Of a stretch of DNA of 64,000 nt, positions 22,992-33,609 are shown piece by piece (the first letter of the stretch is position 1; every line of letters starts with the position of its first letter). Under the pieces are notes generated by a model. That model had not been told where the DNA came from. It saw nothing but the letters and a program-made list of their open reading frames with translations, and did not search any database. This DNA comes from Cryptomeria japonica (taxonomy: Eukaryota > Streptophyta > Pinopsida > Cupressales > Cupressaceae). A program made the translations under genes and the position numbers. Location: the NCBI RefSeq assembly GCF_030272615.1, contig NC_081405.1, positions 568,167,095 to 568,231,094 on the forward strand. Direction: 5' to 3'.

Positions 22992-23743
22992 TGGTGAAAA
23001 TGGATAAACAATAATAACGATATTGAAAGGCTAAATGAATTCAACCACAAAACCCTAGCTTAACAACAACAAAGATCCACCATAACATATGAAGATTACC
23101 TAAGACAATGCAAATCAAATGAAATCACAGAGATTATACCATCACATGTCCAATAGGGTTTGGATCTCCATTGATCTTGCTTGATATATTTGCTCTCATA
23201 TTTTATGTGCACAAGAGCTCAACAAAGAATGGAATGTGTTTGCAAGTAGGATCACCTATGTTCAAAAGCGTAGTATAGTTAAGTAGTCGGGTAGTTAGGG
23301 TTTGAAAATCAAGGAAGTATCTCCTTATATAGAAGACACAATATGAAATGAAGGGATAAGATAGAGAGGTGTAAAAGGAGGTTGGCTATGATTAGAGGGT
23401 AGGTAAAAGAAATAATAAAACAATGAAAGGAGTAGGTAGTGTACGAATTAAGAGATGAATGACATGTGTCATGGGTAGAAAAGGTTAATGAATTAATTAA
23501 ATAAATAAAGATTTATTTAATTAATAGAAGAAGTGATATCAATTAAATAAATAAGATATTTATTTAATTTAGGAAAAGGGTAATTTAAAAAAGTATTTAT
23601 TTAAATGAGAAATAAGGATAGAAGAGGATAAATGAATTAATTAAATAAATAAGAATTTATTTAATTAATAGAAGAATTAGGCTAAAGTAATTAAATAAAT
23701 AAAATATTTATTTAATTAGACATGACAATTTTAGGTGTCTACA
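22992..23743 (-). repeat. Tat2 3' LTR
   Basis: The LTR is 752 bp, bounded by TGGTGAAAATGG and GGTGTCTACA on the + strand. A TATATAAG box lies at 23324-23331 (minus strand). AT-rich palindromic runs lie at 23489-23720. Confidence 0.93.
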
Positions 23744-23789
23744 TTTTGCCCCTCTTTGAGACAATGCGGCTTGTCGCGTTGTTTCAAAG
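23744..23789 (-). other. Tat2 polypurine tract with abutting hairpin
   Basis: The minus strand reads CTCAAAGAGGGGCAAAA directly before the LTR. CTTTGA and TCAAAG arms (23784-23789 and 23754-23759) pair, with ACAA/TTGT and GCG/CGC inside. Confidence 0.7.
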
Positions 23790-23956
23790 AAGATAATATG
23801 AACTGATACAGAGTTGCCCCAAGATAGGAATGATATGCCCCCTCTAGAGATTGGATAAAAAAATGTCTGAAAAGATCACAGACAATCACGAGATAAAGTT
23901 ACAAAGTCATGGGATAATGAAGATTGACTCGGGAGACGAGGGCTAGGGCTAGGGTA

Positions 23957-23964
23957 GTCTATAA
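23957..23964 (+). promoter_or_regulatory. TATA-like box upstream of Tat2 PMD gene
   Basis: CTATAAGA lies about 95 nt before the PMD ATG at 24058, on the strand opposite to the Tat2 genes. Spacing fits a separate promoter. This rests on sequence only. Confidence 0.35.
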
Positions 23965-24235
23965 GATAGAACACGAGGGAAAATACATCTTCATTGTCAT
24001 CTACACATCCACAAGAGCAGAGTGTAGAGTGAAATAGAGTAGTAGCAGTCAGTAGCAATGGCTTTTGTTCATAGATTCGATCGCGTTCGCCGATTCCAGA
24101 GGCCAGTAGATGCAGGAGAGCCGGTAAGTACCACAAAACCTCCTCGTACAATGTTGCATTTATTGTTGTCATTAATGCATGCTAGATAGGGTAATAAATG
24201 CGCTCTGGGTTAGGGTCCAAAAAATGTCAAAAACA

Positions 24236-24500
24236 TCCAGGTGCGTCTGCGTTGGTGCCAGGCACGTCTGTGCTCGCTAGGCGCATCTATGTTTGTGCCA
24301 GGCGCGTCTGTGCTAGAAAACGCGTCTATGCAAAATGTGGCTGTGTCTGTGTTGTGTAGGTGCGTCTATGCTAGGCAGGCACATTTGTGTCATCTAGGTG
24401 TGTCTATGCAAAGCATAGGCACGTCTGTGTGCTTCAGGCGCGTTTATGCAGTCTGCAAGCGCGTTTATGTCAGGAAAGCACGTTTGTGTCCAAAAATGTG
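24236..24500 (+). repeat. GCGTCTGTG minisatellite in PMD intron
   Basis: About a dozen degenerate units of roughly 20 bp centred on GCGCGTCTGTGCTAG. The Cys-rich ORF across it is an artefact of the repeat. The reverse-complement motif occurs in the Tat2 leader. Confidence 0.8.
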
Positions 24501-24716
24501 AATTTGTGTCTTCTAGGTCAAATCGGCAGTTCTGTGATGAACATATGCTATCAATTGGATAAGCTGCTGAGAGGATACACTCAAGCAGGCCCTCTAAGGA
24601 AGACTAGGATTGCAAATAGGGCTAGGATTGACAATTCTGTGATAGAACATACGTTGCCAATTAGGAAACTACTCAAGAGGATTCACTCAAGCAGAGGCCC
24701 TAGGATAGGATAGATC

Positions 24717-24990
24717 AAGGCACTTTGTGATGAACAGTGAGTACCAAGATATAGTACTTTGTGATGAATAGGGAGTACTAAAATATGAGCAGCACTTTGT
24801 GATTAACAGTGAGTGCAAATGTGAGGAGCACTTTGTGATGAACAGGGAGTGCAAATGTGAGTAGCACTTTGTGATGAACAGGGAATACCACTAGGATAGA
24901 AGTAACACTTTGTGATGAACAGGGAGTGTCACTAAGATAAAGTACCATATGCACTTGGATAAAAAGTAGCATTTTGTGATGAACAGTGAA
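24717..24990 (+). repeat. CACTTTGTGATGAACAGGGA tandem repeat in PMD intron
   Basis: Seven imperfect copies of a 33-45 bp unit with a constant core and a variable tail. Confidence 0.85.
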
Positions 24991-26952
24991 TGCCACTATG
25001 ATTGATATGATTGATTTGCTTGACTGCAGGATGATTTGCCTATGCTGGAGTCACGAGAGAGATTCCCATCGACTCAGAGGTTGCGACCTGAGCTGACGTT
25101 CAAGGATAGAGCTGCTATTGAGGCTATGGGTCTGAGACATATTCTGTATGTGCCTGAGTTTCAGGAAAACATGGGACTACTGACTGCACTGGCAGAGAGG
25201 TGGCACTCCGAGACTTGCACCTTTCATTTGTCGATGGGTGAGATGACAGTCACCCTAGAGGATGTATACAGGATTTTGAGGATACCAATCAATGGGGAGC
25301 TGATTCCCTGTGATTTAGATGGAGACAGGGAGGCCTTGAGATGAGTGTTTTGGGACCCAGGACTGGAGATGAGGGCAAGGCATGTGGCATGGGATACCAT
25401 GACACAGACAGGATTGGCACTACCAACAGTGATAGGAGGAGCGATCAGTGGGTTCTTGTGTCTGGATAGAGCAACACGAGGGTTGGCTGTGGGCTGGGGA
25501 GGTGCATTGGAGACACTGGTGACACAGCACACTAGATATGCCTAGGGACCGTGCATGCTAGCGTACTTATATTATGAGCTACATCAATTTGTGTACCATG
25601 GGTCAGTGGGATTGGGCTGCGGGGTCACATTGTTACAGGTGTGGGCCTATGAGCATCTATCGGTGATGAGACTGATACACTTTAGGGGCAGAGGTCACGG
25701 ACATAGTTTCTTGCATTTGTATGACATGATCACCTCGTAGCCACGGATTGGTAGGTTGGAGCACTAGTGGCGGGTTATAGATGACATTGATATGGTTATA
25801 TGGAGGCCATACCTGGGATATGAGCAGTGGGAGGATGATACAGTAGAGCTACCCTACACCTTCTGGAGTAGGTATCTGATTGGGCGGATGCCCTATGTAC
25901 TGGAGAGGCAACTAGTGGATAGGGTAGGTAGGTAGTTTGGCACAATCCAGTGGATGCCACTAGGTTCAAGCATGTATGCACAGACTGTCAAGGATCATGC
26001 ACAGTTTGGGCCATTACTATCATATGATCAGGCTGTTACATAGCTAGTAGAGATGATGCACCTACCCTGGGACATATGGCCAGAGATCGAGGATGCCGGC
26101 ATGGATGCAGAGTACATAGCATATTAGGCCAAGCATCCATTCCCATGCCTGACAGATCCAGGAGAGCTACTAGATGGAGATGGTGGTGGGGATGGTGATG
26201 ATGATGGAGATGATGGGGGTAGAGGCCGATGGAGGAGGAGGGGGGCAGTTGGAGAGAGGAGGGTGGCGCCGCAGAGGGAGGGTGGAGAGGACAGGCAGGC
26301 TCGGGTGGTGAGGGGTCACGGTGGATTATCGCTATAGGTGCCAGTAGTACAAGGTCTCAGATAGGTGCAGGGATAGGGACAGGTACAGGGATAGGTACAG
26401 GTACCGCCACCAGTATAGGCATAGGCACAGGGACAGGAACCCATACAAGGGGAGCCACAGGGGGCTGAGGCAGAGGAGGATGAGCTGCATGAGCTGAGGG
26501 AGATCTACCAGGGATAGGTAGATGAGATTTAGGACCTAAAGAGGGAGAGGGATAGACTCAAGAGGTGGCTCAGAGATACTGAGCGGGAGTGGGACTAGGC
26601 CATTCAGCGCTGCACAGAGGCTAAGACAACACTGAGGGCTGGGAGGCAAGTGACAGAGGACATAGGGGCTGGATATGCCTATGTCCTGTGGGTAGGGGAG
26701 GAGATAGGCTACTGGCGGGATCTCTATTATGGTGCGGTGCCAGCTGATCAGTGGGCGAGGAGCTTCCATAGACCATTGCAGACAACGACAGCTACAGGAG
26801 GGAGCCGAAGGAGACAGGCATCTAGTGGTGGGGTTATGGGTCCTCCACCACCACCAGATAGAGGGGATAGGAGGGATGATCCTGGGGTGGGTCCTTCGAG
26901 AGCTCAGATTCTGTCGAGGCCAGGTGGCTCCAAGGGAGGGAGTTCATCGTAG

Positions 26953-28641
26953 CCGTAGAGGGCTCCCTATGTATCAGTATTGTATCATTTTTGTATGATG
27001 ATGTAGACACCTGTGGGTGATTGTAACCATATGATTTTGACATCATTGTATCATGACACTTTTGATTTATATATATGAGATGATTCTTCTTTGTGGCAGC
27101 TATATGCATGTGTACCTATGTGATGCTTCTATGTGTTTCTATGTGATGCTTATGATATGGATGCAAATATGTACATAATGAAATGCAATATTTTTATTCT
27201 TTTATGTTTTATATGTTATGCAAATGCAAATGTGAATGTATGTAATGCAGATGAATATGATAATGCAAATGTAAATTGTGCTAATAGGTGTTGTGTATAG
27301 GATGTAATGTAGTTGTGATATCTATATGTATATATGAAATGCTTATATGCGGTAATGCAGGTGCAACTACATGAAATGCAGATGTTTTGGGGGTGTCATT
27401 ATACTCAGTCATGCGATAGCAGGCTACGTGGACTCGAGAAGGATGATGAAAGTCAATCAAGAAAGGGGGATGAAAGACAGAAGATATGAAAGTGAAAGAG
27501 CTTCTTGCGCATTATCATCATTGAGATTTATTATGGCAAGTAGGTTATGACAATCGAGCCATATGCTCGACCCCGAAAGTCATTGTACCCATTTGCATGG
27601 AGATAAGACAGTCGCAAACAAGGAATGCCCCAGTTCACACTAGACTCACAGTGTCCTCATATCCTTGGACAAGTCATAGCATTACTAAAAGACAATTCAC
27701 AGACAGCAAATACAAATAGGTGATGATACCCCATCCTCGCCTTTCTAGTCAAAGACATCCTGGAGATAGAATCTCTAGTCAGAGACATCCTGGAAAAGCT
27801 AAAAGACATGTCACCAAAAGATAAAATCGAAAGAAAACCAAGACTCGACACCAACATCCACTATAGTCCTCAAATTTAGTGTCTCTTGTCACTTGTATAA
27901 GTCTTATTTGATTGTGGTCATAATGTTTACTTTCATAGAAAGGATAGATAGCACTGAACTATATGTTGTCTGAGTCTGTTGAAAGATTTGATTTGTTGAA
28001 GCCCATTGTTGCTGCTGTGTCTCATCTGAAACTAACTGAAACCATGAAACTGATAATTTATTGCAGATCTGTGATGCAAATGTTGCTTTATTGCGGATTG
28101 TGCATGGATAGACTGAAGGAAGCTGGAAGAAACTGTACTCCTTGAAACATGTGATGTTCTCAGTTCCACACCCATCACTAGATGTAGGATTTTCCTTAGC
28201 CACAGATAGGATCTGAATTATTATGGATGGAAAGGGAGTGAAAAGGGAGGTTTATTATGAACGGCTAACCAATCTTGGGTAGATCAATAACAAGCCATGA
28301 TGGGAATGGGTAAGTTTATTATGAACGAATAGGTTGTGCGTGTGTGCAAAGTGAAAGGATGAAAGTGAATCCTGAAGGAGGGAGGAGCAATGTCTCTACG
28401 CATGGCGCTGGTGACCTAGTTTTCACCATGGTACTTGCCTAGGGTGCCACCAAAGTGGTTTTCACCATTGGATGAAATTATTTCTCTTTACTTTTTTCGA
28501 TTTTTCAATGTTTTTTGTGTCACAAGGCGCCTGTTTGCCAGGTTTTCACCAAGTAACGATTTCTTTTTGTTTTATAAATTTTTTTTGTATTTTTGAATTT
28601 TTTGAATTTTTGAATTTTTTAAATGAGGATACTCTAAAGAG
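26953..28641. other. Tat2 spacer between PMD gene and pol, with three hairpin-motif copies
   Basis: No gene is recognised. The region 27110-27380 is low-complexity, with ATGCAAATG/GTAATGCAG words. Copies of the GGYG-AAAA hairpin lie on the minus strand at 28404-28427, 28443-28466 and 28526-28550, about 90-240 nt after the pol stop. A T-rich run lies at 28556-28620. Confidence 0.55.
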
Positions 28642-30060
28642 CTATGTGTAAAACCTGCGAAGGTGCATGTTGTTGATAGGATCCTCCAAAGGTTCACCTT
28701 CTGTAGTTGAGAGCTGATATGCGCCAGATCCATATGCTGTTGTAATGATGTAAGGACCAAGCCAATTTGGTTCAAACTTGCCCTTCTTCTCTCTGTCTTG
28801 CTGATTTTTTGGGTTTTCTCTAAGAACCAAATCACCTACCTCAAATATGCGAGGCTTGACTCTATGATTGTAGCTGCGACTCATTCGTTGTTGATAAGCT
28901 TTGAGGTGATTAAAAGCAGTTTGTCTTCGTTCATCCAATAGTTCAAGTTCTTGTAAGCAAGAGAGCCTATAGTCTTCATCACTGATAATGTTTTGCAAAG
29001 AGACTCGTAAAGAGGGTAGCTTGACCTCAATAGGCAAGATGGCTTCAGCGTCATAGACAAGTGAATAGGGTGTAGCTCCTATAGGTGTCCAGACACTTGT
29101 GTGGTATGCCCAAAGTGCAGGATTAAGTTGGATATGCCAATTACGGCCAGCATCGTCGACTGTCTTTTTTAGGATCTTAAGGATTGTCTTATTAGATGCC
29201 TCAGCTTGACCATTACCTTGGGGGTAATATGGCATGGAGAAACGATGGGAAATATGGAAGCGGTCACAGAGTTCAAGAATGTTCTGATTTTTGAAGGGAT
29301 GCCCGTTATCAGTGATAATGGAAACAGGAATACTATATCAGCAAATGATATAGTTGAGGATGAACGTAGCAATCTGTTTTCCAGTGACTTATGTGAGAGG
29401 CATGGCTTCAATCCATTTTGTGAAATACTCTATGGCAGTGATAATGAATTTATGACCATTGGAAGAAGGAGGGTGAATCTTCCCTATGAGGTCGAGTCCC
29501 CACTGACAAAAGGGCCAAGGAGATGCAATTGGTTGAAGTTCTTACGCTGGCGCATGTATGAGGTCTCCATGAATTTGACATTGCTTACATTTCTTGACAA
29601 ACTGATATGAGTCTTTTTCCATATTGGGCCAGTAATATCCAGTCCTGATGAGTTTCTTGGCTAAGGTAGGACCACTAGCATGTGGACCACATATCCCTTC
29701 ATGTACTTCACGTAACACAATCTGAGCTTCATCGCTTTCTAAACATCTAAGAAGAGTGCCATCTAGACCTCGCCGGTATATGATATCAGCTAAAATGACA
29801 TATCGAGAGGATTGGTGAATGAAAGTGCGATGTTGGTTATTTGATAGATCAGGAGGTATGGTATTGTCATGAAGGTATGTGAAAATGGAACCATATAACT
29901 GGGACTTGGGACCAACAACACATATCATCTTAGTAGGATTGATTTCATATGAAGGAACCAAAAGGTTATCCACCAAGAACTCATAGTGGGTCTCATTCAG
30001 AGGTAGATCGATTAGTGAAGCAATTGTAGCCATGGCATCTGTGGCTCGATTCTGCTCTCT
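28642..30060 (-). pseudogene. Tat2 integrase with C-terminal module
   Basis: Minus strand. The zinc-binding region is at 29660-29560 (GYYWPNMEKDSYQFVKKC, CKQCQIHG). Core motifs are GLDLIGKIHPPSSNG near 29500, ITDNGHPFKNQN near 29310 and YYPQGNGQAEASN near 29220. The C-terminal module (LPSLRVSLQNIISDEDYRLS, FEVGDLVLRENPKNQQ) ends at 28642. The reading frame is kept across the whole region, with one or a few stops near 29400. Catalytic Asp, Asp and Glu are visible. It is closely related to the Tat1 integrase. Confidence 0.87.
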
Positions 30061-31783
30061 TGGTATCTACTCAAAGTCTATCTTTGTGAAATGTTGTTTT
30101 AGGTCATCCACCATTTATTTGTAAGGCATTAATTTTTCATCCTTTGTTTGGTAATCATCAGTTGCTTGACAGATTACAAGTTGAGAGTCCCCAAAAACAT
30201 GAAGTTCCTGGATCTTCCACTGAACTGCAATCCGTAATCCAGTTGTTAATGCCTCATATTCCGCTATATTGTTAGTGCAAGGAAATGATAAGTGGTATGA
30301 TTTTGGTATAGAATCCCCTTGAGGAGTTATAAAGAGGATGCCAGTTCCTGCCCCATGCTGTGTGTATGAGCCGTCGAAGTACAGTTGCCATGGCTTTGCA
30401 TGTGACATTGTTAAAATGGATTCATCTAGAAATTCTAAACTTAGAGGAACATCATCTATCATGGGAGCATCTGCTAATTGATCTGCGATGGCTTGTCCTT
30501 TTATTGCTTTTCTATCCACATAATCGATGTCGAATTCAGTCAGGATCATTACCCATTTGGCTAGTCGCCCAGTAAGTGTTGCTTTATTGAGAAGGTATTT
30601 CAATGGATCTATTCTTGCAACCAACTTAGTCTTATGAGTGAGCATGTAATGTCGTAATTTCTGTGAAGCAAAGACCATGGCAAGACATGCACGCTCAATT
30701 GGTGTGTAGTTTAGCTCATATCCCACCAATGTGCGACTGATATAGTATACTGCTTTTTCTTTGCCCTTAGCAATTTGTTGTGCTAAGAGTGCCCCCAATG
30801 TTGTTGGAGTAGTTGATATGTATAGTAACAGAGGCTGATCTGGAACTGGTGGCATCAGAACTGGCAGATTCAGAAGATAATCTTTGAGTGTCTGGAAAGC
30901 TTGTTGACAGTTATCATCCCATTTAAATTTGATGTTTTTATGTAGTAGGTGCTGAAAAGGATTACACTTATCTACAAGTTGCGCTATGAATCTTTGTATG
31001 GACTGGAGTCTCCCTTGTAAAGACCAAAGTTGACTGATATTTCTTGGTGGTTGCATCTCTAGGATGGCCTTGACTTTTGCTGGATCAGCTTTGATTCCTC
31101 TTTTTGATACAATGAATCCTAGGAGCTTCCCGGAGGTTACTCCAAAGACACATTTCTTGGGGTTTAATCTTACTTTGTATTTTTCCAACCGATCAAAGAC
31201 AACTGAAAGTATGTCCAAATGTGTATTTCTATCTATTGATTTTCCCAAGAGGTCATTGACATAATCTTCCATAGTTACGTGCATGAGATCATGAAAGATG
31301 GTAGTCATGGCTCTTTGATATGTAGCACCTACATTTTTTAGCCGGGAAGGGCATGACATTCCAGTAGAAGGTTCCCCAAGGACAAGTGAATGATGTTTTA
31401 TGTTGATCCTCAAATGCAATCTTTATTTGATTATAACCAGAGAATCCATCCATCAACGATAACATTTCATGACCTACTGTGAGATTGACAGTCAAGTCAA
31501 TATTTGGTAATGGGAAGTCATCCTTAGGACAAGCTTTGTTGATGTCTCTGAAATCTGTACATATTCTGATGCTGCGATCTGGTTTACTGATAGGCACCAA
31601 GTTGGAGATCCATTCAGGATAATCAATTGGGCGTATGAATCCGATGTCCAATAATTTCTCAAGCTCTGCTTTGACCAATAATGCAACTTGTGGATGCATC
31701 TTTCTTAATTTTTGTTTCACTAGTTTTGCCCCCAGTTTAACTATCAAATGATGCATTACCAAATCCAGATCTAATCCAGGCAT
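30061..31783 (-). pseudogene. Tat2 reverse transcriptase, RNase H and second RNase H
   Basis: RT starts in 31783-31289 (CTDFRDINKACPKDDFPLPN, LMDGFSGYNQIKIAFED). A frameshift near 31350 leads to the 434-residue frame 31419-30115. The catalytic box there reads YVND instead of YVDD, so the second Asp pair is broken. RNase H follows (CLAMVFASQKLRHYM, then LAKWVMILTEFDIDYV). The second, Tat-type RNase H has YFDGSYTQHGAGTGILF, IAEYEALTTGL and GDSQLVICQ. The loss of the catalytic Asp and the frameshift make it inactive. Confidence 0.88.
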
Positions 31784-31813
31784 ATCAGTGTATGACCATG
31801 CAAAGTTGATTTG

Positions 31814-33117
31814 TCATTCTTTGAAGAAACTTATGAATTTTGACCTTTCTGACTCCGTCAACGATTGAGCCAGGAATATGTTGTGTGGAACCTCTTCTAT
31901 ACCAATGTTGGTTTTGATAGTCTCCTCTACCAACATGGATGACTTTTCCTCATATGATGCTGGGAGAATGTCGAGCCTTCCATCTTTGGGTGCCTCAGAG
32001 AGGTTTTCGCCCTCAGATACGTCCTTTCTTTTTACTTTTTTGGGGTCAAACAGCGCCACAGTGTGGTTTTCGCCATAAGACCCTTGGTTTGTTCTTATTT
32101 TCACATTTTTGTGACTGGAAGGTCTGACACCCTCACCAAAATATGCCACGCTATTGAGTTCTATAGTGTATCCCACTTTATGGTCCCCAAGGGGAAGATC
32201 ATCTCGTATGCCAAGATAGTCAATAAAACCTTCATCATTTTGGAATGTGTCAAACTGCGCAGGTCCTTCATGATCCCAGTCAATGAGTTGGTGGTGAACA
32301 AGGGGAAGGCCTTTAATGTCTTTGAAGTTAGTGGGGCTAAGAGTGAAGATGCAGTTATATTCGAGTATGTCAAGGTAATTATCGAGGTCATTGATGGCAC
32401 TCTCCTCATCAGTCTCGATTGCGAATGAATCCAAATTATCATCACTGGTAGCGCATTCTGGGATAGGTGTTCTCATCCTATGTGATTTCAACCTATGACC
32501 TTGAGACAAGGACTGTGTGGAATCCTCATGGGTTGTTTCTTGACCAACCTTGAATCTTTTATAAAATTCCTCTTCTTCTGTGGGTTCATCTGGCTCTCTG
32601 AATGTCTCGATGAGCTCATAGTCACTAGAGGATTTGTCTGAACCCCATTCCCATTCGTTGGAGTTTGTGGAATAGTGATCCTCTTGTTGAATTTGGCAGC
32701 TTTGATTTGTAAGGCTTCTTCTGTCCTTTGAGTGTGGACCTTGGAAGTTAGGAAACCAAGTCCCTTCGAGCGTTCCTTGTTGAAAATCAATTCAAGTTGT
32801 AAAGGTTCAATGATGCCTTCCTTTCGTAACCCAAGAGGGCTTTTTCCATCATACTCGAATTTTTGTAGGATCTTGAAACCTTTGCCATATTTCTCACATG
32901 GTAGACTAATGTGATCTTGTGTATCATCTTCAAGGTCTTTGTAAAACATTTTGTATAAGTCTTCCTCTTCCAGTTCGCCCCATCTTTGAAAGGTAGTAGG
33001 GTCCCATTTGAGTACAATGATGGATACTTGCTTGTTAGGATGTGGTCTTCCATATTCTTTTGGTGAACTCATGACTTGTTGTAAGTACATGGTCTGATTT
33101 AAAGTGTATTCCCCCAT
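31814..33117 (-). pseudogene. Tat2 G-patch-like region and RT linker
   Basis: In 33117-32488 a glycine-rich pattern (KYGKGFKILQKFEYDG, SPLGLRKEGIIEPL, SKGLGFL) resembles the G-patch reported between protease and RT in some plant gypsy elements. After a frameshift near 32500, 32509-31814 is an acidic linker ending just before RT. Its last part contains GENHTVALFD and GENLSEAPKDG, encoded by two copies of the hairpin motif (32074-32052 and 32011-31989). Confidence 0.55.
31989..32074 (-). other. Pair of GGYG-AAAA hairpin motifs, coding copies in Tat2
   Basis: Copy 1 at 32052-32074: GGCG, AAAA, CCAC, ACT, GTGG, CGCT. Copy 2 at 31989-32011: GGCG, AAAA, CCTC, TCT, GAGG, CACC. Inner stems are perfect in both. 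Confidence 0.6.
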
Positions 33118-33126
33118 GCCCTTGTC

Positions 33127-33609
33127 CTAAAATTTGCCTTTAAGCTCACCTTGTTTTGATGTCGAAGGTTTTAATGACTCGGGATCAATGTATGCCGAAG
33201 AAGGAACAGCTTCGCGATTACTGGGAATGATGGTCTCAGTTTTTGATCTCAGGTTATTGCAGTATATGAATGGATTAGGATTACCATTAACTGTTACCTC
33301 CACCCCATTGTGAGGAAACTTAATGCATTGGTGATATGTAGATGGGACTGCCCTCATTTCATGGATCCAAGGATGTTCCAGCAATATGTTGTATGTGAGA
33401 TCTAGGTCTAGGACTTGACAAACCACATCCTTCATAACCGGCCCAACTTTGAGAGGCAAGGTGACTGTGCCTTTGGATGAACACTCTTCATCATCATATG
33501 CCTTGATGGTGATTTTGTTTGTAGAATTCACAGCTTTATCAGAATATCCCAATTGTTTAATTGTGATCAATGTACAAATGTTTAGACCAGCTCCTCCATC
33601 TATCAGGGC
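33127..33609 (-). pseudogene. Tat2 aspartic protease
   Basis: The motif ALIDGGAGLNICTL near 33600 matches the D-G-G-type active site of Tat-lineage proteases, followed by LTYNILLEHPWIHEM (the ILLGRPWL-like motif). A TGA stop immediately precedes ALIDGG. The protease would cut the polyprotein. It is in frame with Gag upstream. Confidence 0.8.

Larger units (their letters stand above)
24058..26952 (+). pseudogene. Antisense PMD (MAIN-like) gene of Tat2, two exons, many TAG stops
   Basis: Exon 1 is 24058-24123 (22 codons from MAFVHRFDRV), followed by donor GTAAGT. The intron is 24124-25029, ending CTGCAG. Exon 2 is 25030-26952 and continues in phase 0. The PMD signature is GLRHILYVPEFQENMG, CTFHLSMGEMTVTLEDVYRI and IGGAISGFLCL, followed by VIWRPYLGYEQW, an Asp/Gly-rich stretch, a Gln/Gly-rich repeat, a coiled coil (DLKRERDRLKRWLRD) and a Pro/Gly tail. 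Exon 2 has no net frameshift over 640 codons but about 15 TAG and one TGA stop. PMD proteins are known in host genes and transposons. The gene lies antisense to gag-pol, as in Tat1. Confidence 0.85.

Noticed and set aside
24241-24501. Cys-rich ORF resembling a small secreted peptide
   Set aside because: It is the translation of a degenerate minisatellite in the PMD intron.
26229-26468. Gly/Thr-rich ORF
   Set aside because: It is in a different frame from the PMD exon, which spans it with clear domain continuity.
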